DNA from: Karalla daura
Lineage: Eukaryota > Chordata > Actinopteri > Chaetodontiformes > Leiognathidae
Length of the DNA: 64,000 nt
NCBI GenBank assembly: GCA_029224185.1
Contig: CM055205.1
Coordinates: forward strand, 2,981,761-3,045,760
Reading direction: 5' to 3'
The notes beneath the pieces were generated by a model. It worked only from the letters and a program-made list of their open reading frames with translations, was not told where the DNA came from and did not search any database. Below are positions 1-11,870 of the stretch, piece by piece. The position numbers were made by a program, and so were the translations under genes. The stretch's first letter is position 1. Every line of letters begins with the position of its first letter.

Positions 1-3000
1 AAAGAAATGCTATGCAAGGATGATCGAATTCTCATGCATAAGTGGTTTACAATCAAACATCTGTGATATAATCGCCAAGAAATTGGTTAGGATTCATAAG
101 TAATCAATTGATCATCTGTCTATCGTTATCTTTAATTGTCGCGCAAACGTCAGTATCTTTCTATTGGGTGTGTTCAGTCTGCTCTCTGTTTGGCTTGCCT
201 GACCTGCCTACTATTAAATTAGATTGTGTTGCAACTTAGGCATCTGCTTCTTGCCATCAGAAATTCATTTTTGACAATCTCAGAGTTGTACGGGTCATTG
301 AAAGCATAGTCAGAGCCTCCAACCGATTGCTATGATGACGCTGCTGGCGAGCTAGTGATAACTGTCAAGCATCATGACTGCAGCGTTCCGCGGTGACATG
401 TCGCCCATCTGGTGCACACTTAGTGTGGCCTCGCTTGTTTTTCAAAAGAACAGTGAGTCAAAACACACCTCCATAGGCCATGGAGAAGAATGGATGATTG
501 CTGCGGCCTCCACAATCGTCAACACAATCATCGCAGCCACCAAGCCGAGGGGGCGTAGGATGGGCCGTGTTCATCATCGGTGATGAACTGAGTCAGGACA
601 GTTTGGTGACCGTCTCCTGGGGCTGACAAGCCGACAGGGTCTCAGCGGCGCGCACCGCTCCCAGCTTCAGTCTTGTTTTACCACACGCACGAAAGAGGGT
701 TATACAGAAAAAGACACCGATGTACGTTGATTGTTACAGCGTATTGACCGTGCAAGGTGTGGTCTAATCTAACGTAAGAGGTCGGCCATGTTGGAGTTAC
801 AGGCAGTCGTGAGACGAGCCTCGCACCAGCTTTTAAACCTGGCTTACCTGGGTTCATTGTGTGTATTTGCAACCCGTCCTCTAAATCCCCAAATAATCTC
901 AGCGACTAGAATCTGCCAGCTCTTTCTTTATGTAGCTATTGGGGGGGGGGGGGTTATTCTCCAGCACAATTTGGCACCGCTGGACGATGGTAAATCACCC
1001 ATCTGCAGGTAATCTCTCTAATGAAGTAGATGGTAATTGCAGCAGGAATCCTGGGAGATCTCTTTGTCACCGCAGTAGCTGTGAAACCAATGGGGAGAAG
1101 GCACTCACTTTCATTATGCCTCACTATATCGGTACGCACCGCGTCCGAGCCAGGTCCCATTTGAATGCGGCCCATTGTTATGACCACTGGCTTTTTGTCG
1201 TGTTTGCACGCTGTTGGGCTCCATTTCAAACACAACTGTTTCCAGGGGGAGTGAGCCGGCAGGCATTCGTGTCTGCACCGGGGTGGGAAATGTACAGGGA
1301 AATAACGATGCCTCACCGCCGTGTCTTCCAGCCTGAGCTAAACAACCAGAAGCCAGAGTTGCCAATAGTTATTGTGTGCGTGGAAAAACACCTCGGCCGA
1401 TCTGCTGGCCTGATGTGGACAGTCTGGTTTAAAAGCTTTTAGCGTTAATGGGCTCTGGTTTAAGACCAAGAGAATCCATTTCTCGCTTTGGACTGTAAAC
1501 TGAAATAGTGGCTTAAAGCAGAAGCAGCTGCTGGATCAAAAGCCAAATCATTTAAAGAATATCAATGATGACTGTGGTACCTTGTGGCTATATGTTGTAG
1601 TAAACAGTCCTTGAGAATTCTACAGCACAGTACAGTCTACAGTACCTAAAATAGACAAATTTATATTTGAGTGTAATGTGGGGAAAGAAAATAGTGCTGC
1701 AAAAACTAATCAAATAATCGACTAGTAAAATCAACCCCTGTTGTCATAATCATAAGCATTTGAGTTTTGGTAGAAGGGTTTTGGGAAAGTCTGTCCAAAT
1801 TCTCTGATCTCAACTTTGTAGAAGAGTGTATTCTTCCTCTGTGACGGAAAAAGGAATGTAATTTACAAAAGGACAAAAAGCCATTCTGGGAAACAGTCTT
1901 TCACACTTTTCACAGTCTTCCAATCATTTTATAAACCAAGCAACTAATAATCAAGAAATTAAATGTCAGATTAACTGCCTAAAAACAAACTGTTGCAGCC
2001 ATAGATGATAATGGACAATGTTTTTCCAGTAGTTCCAGTATCCGAATCGGTAGCAGAAATACTGGGATGTAATCTAGGCCTTACATCTAACTGAATGGAG
2101 CAAGGGTAACGTAATCCCCTCACTCTGCACATAACCTGGAAGAAACCTCATCGATCCCAAACCAAAACCTGTCACAAACGATCAATTCAGTCATGCTATT
2201 AGGTTACCATCTGTTTTTACGGAACATACAATCGGATTCCCGCACACCGAAGGCGCGAGCGCAAACTTCTGTGTTTGAAACGCGGAGAAGTGGAAACAGA
2301 CGAGGAGCGAGACCCAGGAATGAGATTACAAGGCCCCGGTGTTCGGCGTGTGATCCGTTTACTCCAGAGGCACCCGCGGGAGTCGGCGGCTGCTAATAAA
2401 TCAGCTCCATCGGGCCAAACGAGTGCCCCCCCTCCTCCTCCCACCTGAAGATCGGCGAGAGAGATGTGAGAAACCGAAGGAGTCATGACTTCAAATCGAT
2501 GTGAAATGAACCGATCCTCGGCTTATTTGTATAAGAAGCGGATGATTCGGCAAGGCCGGTGGAGCCCTGATCAAAAATCGACCTGGAGCGTTTGTGTCTT
2601 GCCCCGTGGGACCAGGCCACCAGGACTGTGTCTCTGCCCAGTGTCATTTTTCCACATCCTCTCAGTAATTATCACTCGCACACATAGCCTTTTCAAAAAG
2701 AGCAGGGCCTCCAGTGACCGGCAGCTCGAGCGGGCTCTGACCAAAAGGCAACAATCGAGTGTGCGTCCGTACAGTTTGCAATACGGAGTTTACAATAAGC
2801 GCCATCCATCCATCCATCCATCCATCCATCCATCCATCCATCCATCCATCCATCCATCCATCCATCCATCCAAATCTGTGAGTTAAATCACCTCACGGTT
2901 ACTTTTTGTCCGCGGAATGAAACGGCTGTCGGGGTCCGGCTCGTGACGCGGCGCTCGTTAAGAGCGCGGGGGCGGCGGGGAGTGGAAGGTAGCCGGCGTG

Positions 3001-3852
3001 CTTTCATCCACCCGCGCCTCCTCCAGCGCGTCCTTGAAAGACGAAGTAAATCGCATTAGCGGAAGTGTGCCCGAGTGTCGGAGCGCGCCTCCAAGCCGCA
3101 ACCCTGTCGCTTCAGGGAGGATATCTCCCTTTGGCAAATGTTCAACGTAATTACATTATATGCAGGGGCGGTTTAAAAAAAAAAAAAAAAAAAACCCTCT
3201 CGGATGAATGGCCTGCTGTTGCTCACTGTGAGAGCATCCCAGAAAGCCAAGATGCTTCGTGAATGGACAAACGCAAGGAACCAGATGCTTAAGCCCGGCG
3301 TACGGTCACGACCGCATACAGAAACATGCACAGTCATTCTTTTTAGTTTTTCCTGTTACATATTCTGTAAGTCACAAACAGGCATGGGCTACATACACAG
3401 GCTTTATTTTCTAAATGATTCTTCTATGATATGATCTGGAAACACCCTTAAAAGTCTGTAGCGTGTCACGAAATGATCAGTCAGAGATATGAAAGTGCAT
3501 TTTAACGGACTGATTGAGTCGGTTCATGGAACGTGGCTGTGAGGGCCGAAAGATTCTCCTTAAATGTGACTATTTCCAGGTCTCCTGACAGTGTCTGGGG
3601 GAGGGTCGTTTCAACAGCGCAGTCCAAACATTCAGTCAAATGTGATGGCAAACTGAATATCAAGGCATTTGAGGGCCTTTGGGAATTCTCCCTCATTTTA
3701 CAGTTTATCGACCAAAACCAGGAAAATAGTGGATAATGGATGAATCGACTACAAAATAAAAGTCATATGTTGTTGCCCTAGGTGACACGTATGCAATATC
3801 TACTTGTGTATTGAGTCTGCTATTCCTGTCCCCCTCCCCACCCCCCCCACAG
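1..3852 (+). other. sdhaf3: sdhaf3 intron, downstream part
   Basis: The window opens inside the intron that precedes the last sdhaf3 exon; the first exon, which carries the LYR motif in this family, lies upstream of base 1. The intron ends in a C-rich tract and an AG at 3851-3852. I see no coding exon in it. It holds an (ATCC)n microsatellite at 2802-2872, a GC-rich, CpG-containing block at about 2920-3110, and an A-run at about 3176-3194. Human SDHAF3 is also a two-exon gene with a long intron, which fits. Confidence 0.8.
2802..2872. repeat. (ATCC)n microsatellite
   Basis: About 17 uninterrupted copies of the tetranucleotide CATC lie within the sdhaf3 intron. Open frames across it translate as His-Pro-Ser-Ile or Met-Asp-Gly-Trp repeats and are artefacts. 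Confidence 0.97.
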
Positions 3853-4047
3853 AACTACAAGAACACGCTGCAGACGCAGGTCCTGGAGTCGGCGGGGGAG
3901 CGGCACGGCCGCGCCACCTTCGGGGCCCACCTGTCGGACGGCAGACTCGGCAGCTTCCAGGAGGAGCAGATGGGCCAGCTGTACGAGCTCATGCTGGAGT
4001 CCACCAAGCCCAACAGACAGTTCGACGTCCAGGACGAGGGCAAGTGA
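3853..4047 (+). CDS. sdhaf3: Succinate dehydrogenase assembly factor 3 (ACN9), last exon
   Basis: This is the C-terminal 64 codons plus the TGA stop of SDHAF3/ACN9, a small mitochondrial-matrix LYR-family protein that helps mature the iron-sulfur subunit SDHB of complex II. The exon follows a pyrimidine-rich acceptor (AG at 3851-3852) and reads in phase 0. Recognition rests on the block FGAHLSDGRLGSFQEEQ, then QLYELMLEST and KPNRQF, which align with the human C-terminus (FGTFLPEEKLNDFRDEQ, QLQELMQEAT, KPNRQF). Human SDHAF3 is 125 aa, so about half the protein is here. The tail after KPNRQF is short (DVQDEGK). The next gene downstream is tac1 on the same strand, as in human, but only 28 kb away. 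Confidence 0.96.
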   Translation, partial: NYKNTLQTQVLESAGERHGRATFGAHLSDGRLGSFQEEQMGQLYELMLESTKPNRQFDVQDEGK

Positions 4048-4247
4048 GGACGGTGGGAGGCCGCCCCGTCCGCCCGGGGAGAGTGCAATGAGAAGTTCCT
4101 CCGACTCAGGCTTTGCCTCGGGGCGTTTTCAGACGGACAGTTGCGCTCCTAGGGCCAAGCCCGAGGCTTTTAGGATGATTTCGCCGTATTAAAGTGCTGT
4201 GTAATATCTCCGTGTTCCTGCGCTCCTGTCTCCTTTTTCCCTCTGAC

Positions 4248-4253
4248 AATAAA
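4248..4253 (+). terminator. sdhaf3: sdhaf3 polyadenylation signal
   Basis: A canonical AATAAA lies 201 bp after the sdhaf3 stop codon, followed by a T/G-rich stretch (GTTGTCTTTGTC near 4301). It gives a plausible 3' UTR of about 220 nt. Confidence 0.8.
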
Positions 4254-4854
4254 GAGGTTCGCCGTGCTCTCCCGCCAGCGCATTAGGCTGGCACTTACGA
4301 GTTGTCTTTGTCAGCTCTTTAAAATTCTCTGTGCGTGACTACAATGGCGAGCTCAGGGTCCCGACGGAGGGACGCGTCTCCCTCCGTACGGGGGCATCCA
4401 GAGATGCCTCTCTGAGCCCACCCGGTGTGATCGTGGCCATTGTTCGGGTGAAGGCTCTCATTGTGCCTGCGGAGATGGCGAACAGGTGGCATCCACGCGG
4501 ATGCGAAGACGGGAGGTGTTTCATGTCTGCAGCTGGATTTGTCACTTGAAATATACACCAATGAAGCTCTTTTGCATGTTAATGGATAGCGATAGGCGTC
4601 CCGAGGACAGATCGTCCCGCTTTGCTCGATGCAAAGTTTCCAGGTCCTCGCTTCGAAGAGTCACAGGTTGTGTGAAGAGAAGGAAGTAGTCTGTGCACTC
4701 ACCCATACGTTTCTGAGGAATCACTGTGTAGCTCATTTAAGGTCCCACTGGGAGATGGCCATACCGTGTTCCGACTAAATCCTCATACAGTCCAAACACA
4801 TCTGTCGCTTAAATAATCATATCTGTAATGATGTTTTATTAAAAATGTCTGGGA
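4254..4854. other. Intergenic, nothing recognised
   Basis: This is 3' flank of sdhaf3 up to the Tc1-type element. Short open frames on both strands overlap one another and show no family resemblance. I see no gene or repeat. Confidence 0.5.
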
Positions 4855-5264
4855 TACACACTAGCGCTCAAAAGTTTAGGATCACTGGGCCATTTTCTTG
4901 TTGGACTGAATGGGAAATATAGCAAATGAAGGACCCACTGACTTAATGTCTGGGCTCTCTTGCCCGTCTCAGTTTTTCTTTCATTAGCATTGTTATTATT
5001 GGCCCGTCTTGAGGTATGACTTTTTCTTGTTAATTCTGCCAAAAGTTTAATGTAGGATAGCAGCCAAACCAGGAGACTGGCGCAGTGGACTGACAGTTGT
5101 TAATGCGCCTCAATACAGAAAATGTAGATCATTCTTATACAAGGAGGTAAGGGTGAAATTAGTCCAGCTGTCTGAAATTGATGCAACTGGGTAGCATGCA
5201 AACGTGTTTTTTCTATGGGAAACGGGCATTTCCAAGAGATCCCAAACATTTGAGCAGTAGTGTA
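4855..5264. mobile_element. Tc1/mariner-type MITE (non-autonomous)
   Basis: A 410-bp element is bounded by TA dinucleotides and imperfect terminal inverted repeats. The left end reads TACACACTAGCGCTCAAAAG and continues TTTAGGATC. The right end, reverse-complemented, reads TACACTACTGCTCAAATG and continues TTTGGGATC. The CTCAAAAGTTTGGGATC-type end is typical of fish Tc1-like transposons. There is no transposase frame inside, so it is a deletion derivative mobilised in trans. Divergence between the ends suggests an old copy. Confidence 0.75.
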
Positions 5265-6900
5265 TGTCAAAACAACAGAGCCGTCACAAATACGGAAATG
5301 AGCATAAATGGTGAAAACGTATTTTGTTTTACACGGTTGTAGGCATATTGTGTCTGGGGTCTATGGCCACCGACTTGTTTTCAGAGCCTATATCGGTCCC
5401 TTGAACCTGAAGTTTTGGCACGTCCGTGTCGGTTTCATTTCCAGCGCCGGAGCTCGCCCCTCAGCCGTGGACGGACCTCGGATCACGTAATTTCGGTCCT
5501 AAAAGGGTTTGTTTCCTGTGACAGCGGGTCAGAAATGAATGAACTGACCCGCCCGTGGCCCGTTTCCAGGGGTTTCCGCGTGGAGTTTTCCACTGGGTGC
5601 TCCGGTTTCCTCCCACAGTCCAAACACACGCATTACGGTCAGTTAGAGACTCAAAATTGCTCCTCGGTGGGGGTGAATGAGCCAGTTACAGATCCTATTT
5701 GTAATATATAGTATGTTACGGTGCAATACGCAAATTTCACAGCCATATAGAGACGTAAAGCCCCATCTCTTAATGAAATCACTGATTAATATCAGCCGCG
5801 AAAGGCTGAAGCCGTAATCGATTGCGGGATATGAAGCAAGAAAGGGGATTCAGTAACGGTCCCTATCGCGTCCCTGCACCCGGTAACGAGCAGCGGCAAG
5901 TGGCTTCTCGAAGAGAGCCGAGGCTGGGGGGGGGGTTCAGTGGTCGGCGTGAAGCCTGGGCCGAGAGGAGAACAGTGACTCTAACTGGCTGGCCACTCTG
6001 GACAACACCGGCCGTCCTCCAGCCTCCACCAGTGGGCTGAACACGTCCTCCGTCCCCTCTGCCACCGGACTGTCCAGCCCCACAGCGGGTATAGTAGCGG
6101 GAGGAGCAGGGGGACAGGACGCAGGACGGAGGACGATGACTAACACCTGGTGCCATTACACAACACTCGCGTACCTAGAGACCCGCCGTCTATTATGAGA
6201 CGCACAAAAGGACACCCACCCGGCCGCTGCCGGCTCCACTGCTGCTACTGCTGTTACGCTTTATATTCAAATGTGCTTCATGTGCACTCGCCGCCGCTAC
6301 TTTCTCGATCTATTTGACACGTAGATCTGTACACTAGGTACCTTTGCATATGGACAGAGCTGCTGCGCTTATGTAGGCATTAGGACCCACCATTACTTTC
6401 ACACTGCACTCGATATCCAGATAGGGTGAAAATCCAAACGGCAGAGTCAGAGACACCGCGCTGTTTCTGCTCAGCCCTGTGTAAGACTTCAGTGCTGCCA
6501 TTACCGGGGGCTCCTGCACCATCCAGATGAGCTCTGAGCACTCAGGCTCGATCGAGGAGCAATATTGTTCTCACAGTGGAGCAGACGAGAACAGCAAGAG
6601 TAACAACTGAGTGACGTGTTCATTTGCAGCATTGTGCTGTCTGAATTGTCCCCGCGGAATAACCCCCAGTGAACTCTCCAATCAATTGGAATTACAGTGA
6701 AATCACAGAGGTCTTCTTGGCCCCAGTTAACGTGAGGCGGCAGCGCTAAGTGGCAGTGCCGAGGATGCTCGGGATGGAGTGTGGGACGGCGCTGACTGAA
6801 GTCAACTGCGCTAAGCTGTCAGATGACTCCGCATGCATAGGTGTGAGGTGGCTGTGTACGTGATGATTGATTCCTTTCTTCCTCATCTTGTTCTTTCCCT
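5265..6900. other. Intergenic, nothing recognised
   Basis: Between the MITE and the LINE remnant I find no exon with a recognisable product. A G-run sits at about 5928-5936. Short open frames (up to 98 codons) overlap on opposite strands and look like chance. Confidence 0.4.
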
Positions 6901-7345
6901 TTCAGTCGTTCCCTTCGGGTTGTGCCACAGGGAATGGTCTGCTTCCATCTTACCCTCCCCTCTGCATCCTCTTCTCTCATACCCACTCACTCCTCTTTTG
7001 CTACATCCATCTCTTCTCTGGTCTCCCCTACTGTCACTTCCAACCTCGGCATCCTTCCATCCACATATTCACTGTCCCACCTCGGGACATGTCCAAACCA
7101 TCTGGGTCTAACGTGCTGTACCTCTGATGTACTCGTTCCTGGTCTCCCCTACTTCATCACTCTCCAACTCCGCTTCCTGCCTTTCCTTCAGTGCCACTGT
7201 CTCTAAACTACACAAACTCACTGGTCTCACTTTGTGCACCTTTCCTTTCGTTCTTGCTGACACTCGTTTTTGTCACACATCACACCTGATGCTTTTCTCC
7301 ACCCGTTCCAATCTGCTTGCATGTTGTTGTCAAGCCTAGCCCAGA
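6900..7345 (-). mobile_element. LINE remnant (RTE-like), reverse transcriptase C-terminus
   Basis: Read on the minus strand this is the decayed 3' end of a non-LTR retrotransposon ORF. The stretch WNGWRKASGVMCDK, followed by a frame change into sequence equivalent to RWFGHVPRWDSEY, matches the conserved C-terminal region of fish elements usually assigned to the RTE group (WNGWRKVSGVLCDR ... LRWFGHVQRRDSEY). Stops and frameshifts break the frame, so it is dead. The clade is from memory and could be a neighbouring LINE clade. Sequence just beyond (7346-7445) may belong to the same insertion, but I cannot classify it. Confidence 0.75.
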
Positions 7346-10300
7346 CCGTCAACCCTGGGCATTGACCGATGCAGTCCACCCATAACCCTCTCCATTTATC
7401 TGGGCTCGGACCGGCACAAGGTAGACACAAGCCCAGGCCTCCTTGTGGCTACTATGTTGTGATTGATTTCTTTCAGTTTAGTCGAATCCTGCTTTCTATT
7501 ACATGCTTTAGGCTGCAGTGGAACCTTTGATATATCCTTATTGAATAGATGATTCATTCATCTAACTTCTTCAATTACAAATAAATGATGAGACTGAGTA
7601 AGAAAAGTGTTTTCTTCTAGTGTTCATGTATTTTGTGTAAGTATTTTTCGACATTTTTAAGCTGTGTCGGAATGTGTTTATTGTTACACTGCTTTTGTAA
7701 GATTTTCTCTATTATTAGGCTTTCTAATTAGTATCTTTCTAATCAGTCAGGCACACAGCTGCTTAATTATACATGTAGAAGAGTAGTCCTGGCATTCATT
7801 TAAAGGTGTGTTTCTAGCCTTCCCAGAAACACGAGCTGAGACTTTAACTCCTGGCTGTGTTTTGGTCTCATTGACTGCGGATTTATCCGTCTTATAAAGC
7901 TCTCTCACTGAAATGCCTGGTGCAGTTCTAAAACAAGATAGACCGGGCTGTGGGACTGAATTAAGCCAATAACTTTGCAGGTTGGGAAACCAAGGCAATG
8001 AGCCAAAGAGAAGCCTTTACTGCTCAGCACAACTGGAGGAAACAGGGGATCGAGGCCATAATCCTTTCTGACCGTCAAAGCCAATTTCTTTTAGTTTTCT
8101 GAGCATTATGCAACTTATCAGACTGGTGCCCTGGTCTCCAGGCTCTGTGGAGTGTGGTTATTATCCTAGCCCTCATTGATAATATAATAGCACAACGATG
8201 AAATAAAATATGATGAATAATGGAAGCTCTCTACCTGTTTCGGTGCAACAGGTGGAGAACACTAAATTGCATCCCCTCTTGTAGAACAAGTTTGTTTGCC
8301 GCCACAAGGCTGTTTGCCTAATACTGCAGCTGGAAAGGACGGAGTTTCAAAGGGTTTTTCAAGAGTTTCGCATTTGGCAACTTTCTTTTCTTAAAAACCT
8401 GCAGAGGATAGTCGCTGGCTGTCGGGAAGCGCATCATCTCGACTTGCGTCGAACGTTTCGCCACGTGACTCCCGCAAGTGTCGAAAGGGCACATTTTGCA
8501 GGACCGCGGCAGGCTTATCTGAAAAGGGCCAGCCGCGCCACTGCCGGCCGCCGATGAATCAATTAGAACTGCTGAACAACGTGCGTTATTAGCGTGAAAT
8601 GAAACAGTCGGAGAAGAAACGCTGCGAAGGACTCGCAGCAGCAGCGCGGCAGAGGAATGATTGAATTATGTGCAGCAGCAGACGTCGGCCGGTGGTGTGG
8701 GTCAGCGTATAGTGACAATATTTTTCCCGGAGTAAACACATTCGGTCTGCGTTTCAGTCGTCACGACATGTTTCAACTTCTCTTTTTCTTCTCGCTCTGT
8801 GTTATTGGTTGCTACTGGTGCACCGGAAAGCTGGTTTCATCTATTACACCTGTGGTACTATTATGTGATGTGATTTATCGTAAAAATGCACAGCTACGTT
8901 GTACGATCTGATCTACATTTTCTTGTACTGTCGCAGGCCTGCAACCAAATGGACCAATTGGAGCCCTGCGGTTCACTGTGGGGCTTCTCCTTTCTTGAAT
9001 TTGCACTGTCTTCCGTGCACCCCCCCCCCCCATCCAATCCGCTCGCCCCCCCCCCCCCCTCCTCCCTCCCCCTGGACGCTCCCAATGGTGCACCCCATCC
9101 CGCAGATCAAGATCGCCTCTCGGTCGCCATCTTTTCCAAATTCATATTGCACTTCCTGCAGACTGCTCAGAGTTTCAAATGCGGAAGGTGGCTGGGAGGC
9201 TACAAGAGAAAGAGTGCCAAAGAATGGATGTATGGCTGTGATCGGCTCAATTTCTTTGCAGGCTTGTAGCCACTAGAGAGAATCGTCAACCAGGACATGC
9301 AGAGACCCAAGAGAGGCCCAAGTCCAAAATGCGGTTGCGAAGGCGCCGCTGAGGCCATGTCTGCAAATGAACTTCGTCTAGGTCCCTCATGGAGGAGGAT
9401 TGGGTGCTAAAACTGTTTCCCAGATGGCACGTCCTGCCTCTCCCGTGAGTGAGCGGCTAGACTGTGGTTGCGACTTTCAATTGATTTTGATTTTAATATG
9501 CCCATCAGCAGGCACGCCCAGGTGACGCACGCGCGCGATCGCCCCCACGGAGCAGTCGCGTCAGTTGACGTTCACGTGCCATCCTCGACGAGAGCGGCCG
9601 CATTGTCAAGTGGTTTCGCAACAAACCGCGCAAACTTCGGAACTGCGTCTCCACGGGCCTCTGCGGCCACATAGTGGAGTGAATTCGCACGGACCGCACA
9701 GCAAAAACGTATGGATGATGACAATTTGCCATGGCAACGCGCAGCGTGGAACCATGCAGGGCGCATCGAAGTCTGTTGTGATTATTGCCATTCATCTTGC
9801 TATTGATCACGGTCCCGCAGTGGAAGAATTGTCGGCGCATGTCAGTTTGCTGATGCAGAGGCATTTGAGTGCAGCCTTGATCACGTGGCACCAGGGGCGA
9901 GGGGAACGCTGTTCAAGATTAAAGACTAACACGAGGAGTGCAGAGGTTATTCATATTTATACCCCGCCACACCCATCCTTGCCTTCCCTGTAGGCCAGTG
10001 TCAGAAAATCACTAGGGCGTGACCTATGACAGCATTAGTCCTGACTGTCTTTACCATGATTATTGACATTGGGGGAGGCCCGAGGACTACAATGCTACAT
10101 GAATCAAAGGCGCGTACATCTAAAGGCCAGTGAGTGCATCACTTCCTTTGCATCCTTTAAAAACCTCTCTGTTAAAAATAGAAATAAAAAAGAATCATTA
10201 CGATCAAGGAAGGTATACAATGGCCAGTAACGCATTTAACTTTCAAAGTGAGTTGTGGGCTGAGAATCTCTGCATTATTGCGCTGCCTCTATATTCTGCT

Positions 10301-10793
10301 GGTCTGACAAACCATCGGCGCAGCATCTTAAGGGACAGCACGTGGCCTCATGCTATTGCGCTCATGTTTGCATTACGCCCGGAGGAGCCGAGGATGTGAG
10401 CACGATGAATAGAATTCGTTGCTCCCGGGATCCCCAGTCCCTGTTGTTTATTGGTGGAAAACGCCAGGCGAAATATTAATCGCCCTCAAAGGTATCCAGC
10501 TATATGTACAGTTGCTCAGTCATGATGAAGGCAGGGCTTAGCCTCCTTCAATCGCCCAAACATGCGGTAAGCCTCTGCGCCACAGCGAGGAGTTAACATT
10601 ATTGGTCCAATTCCCTGCAGTCGTTAGGCATTTTTGCGCCGACCCATGCAATTTGCGGTGCGCTCTTTGTTGACGTGAAAGACCGCAGGTCCATATGGTC
10701 AACCGTGACTCACTCTGCCTCGCCGTTTAACAAAAGCAGTGTAGGCTCAACAGCTGTGCTGTGCTGTACTTTTACGAATGTATGTATGTATGC

Positions 10794-10794
<1 letters not shown>
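7346..10794. other. Intergenic, nothing recognised
   Basis: No protein-coding exon with a family match is visible. C-runs lie at about 9019-9029 and 9046-9058. Overlapping open frames of 120-142 codons at 8.9-10.0 kb lie on both strands and have no recognisable domain. Some blocks (about 8560-8610 and 10230-10390) have the mixed AT-rich, low-repeat look of conserved non-coding DNA, but this cannot be judged without alignment. Confidence 0.35.
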
Positions 10795-10833
<39 letters not shown>

Positions 10834-10846
10834 GTGCGTGTGTGCA
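10795..10846. repeat. (GT)n microsatellite
   Basis: A run of TG dinucleotides, with CG interruptions near its end, in intergenic DNA; preceded by a short TATG run at about 10778-10792. Confidence 0.95.
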
Positions 10847-11639
10847 TGTCTGTGGCCGTTGTCACAACAGCCCTACGATTAAGCCCGCCACCTTCAGTAA
10901 CAGCCTTTTGCATTTTGCTCTAATACTGAATAATGGTGATGCTGTTACCATCCTCACCACAACTTAACATCTACAAAATATCTAAACTATGTATTCCAAC
11001 CTGATCTTATCCAGAAATGAAAGAGCAAAAGAACAAAGGGAGAAAAGGACAGATTTTCTATTGCTGCGGGTGCCAGATATTGGCGTCAGTTGTTCTGAGG
11101 TCTACAGAAGAAGCGCTGAAAATGCAGCATGTATTCCCTGTGAAGCTCAAACAAATAAGTGAATAAGATAACCGGCTACGTAGAAAAGCTTCAGATTGAC
11201 TGCTTGGGACTTGGAGCTATACCTCCTTTTCTCTTGCTCTGTTTGGTGAGTGACAGAGCTATGGACGGCTGATCTTATAATATTTCGAGGTGAAAATTGT
11301 ATTAACCTCACCTGATTATTGATCAACCCGGAAATTACATAAACTTGTCTTTGCACTGGATTTACTGTGTATTCGATGTCATAGCACTGCAAAATAGCAT
11401 TGCTCCTGCCTCTAGCACCACAGCGAATAACCTGGATGTTAGCTTTGATCAGGACTTGTCGTTTAGCTGCCATCTCTACATCTCTTGTAGAAATGCAAAC
11501 TTTAGCTCTTGACAGAAATACACTGTATTACCCCTCTCGGACACTGTGTTCCCTGAACGCAGCAGTCCTTAATACTTTACCAAGAATCTCTAAATTTAGA
11601 TTCTGAGCCAAAGACTTCATTTATCAGATAGATAGATAA

Positions 11640-11870
11640 TAATAGCTACAGTATGAGCTTCCTCCCTCATCTGAGGTGTTGCTGGGTCTGATGGCTGTGG
11701 AGATGAAGGACCCCCTGAACCTCTCAGTGCTGCAATGCTGCGACGGGAGACGTGAGACCCCCATCTCCTCAAATCTGTCCCACAAAATGTCAGGTAGAGT
11801 GGTAGAATTTCCCAGCCTAAGATTGCACTTAATCAGGCCAGTGCCATCATTCTCTCAGTTGTATTAATGG
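11640..11870 (+). repeat. Probable LINE/SINE fragment
   Basis: The text around 11676-11840 (TGCTGGGTCTGATGGCTGTG, then GATGAAGGACC, CTCTCAGTGCTGCAATG and GAGACCCCCATCTCCTC) resembles a dispersed repeat I know from other percomorph genomes, from the 3' part of an L2/CR1-like family. No reading frame is intact. The assignment rests on familiarity only. Confidence 0.4.

Noticed and set aside
939..1442. 167-codon open frame in the sdhaf3 intron
   Set aside because: It begins in a poly-G run, has no family resemblance, and overlaps a 120-codon frame on the other strand.
2802..2872. Regular short repeats resembling a CRISPR array
   Set aside because: This and the other arrays are simple microsatellites with no spacers, in a vertebrate genome.
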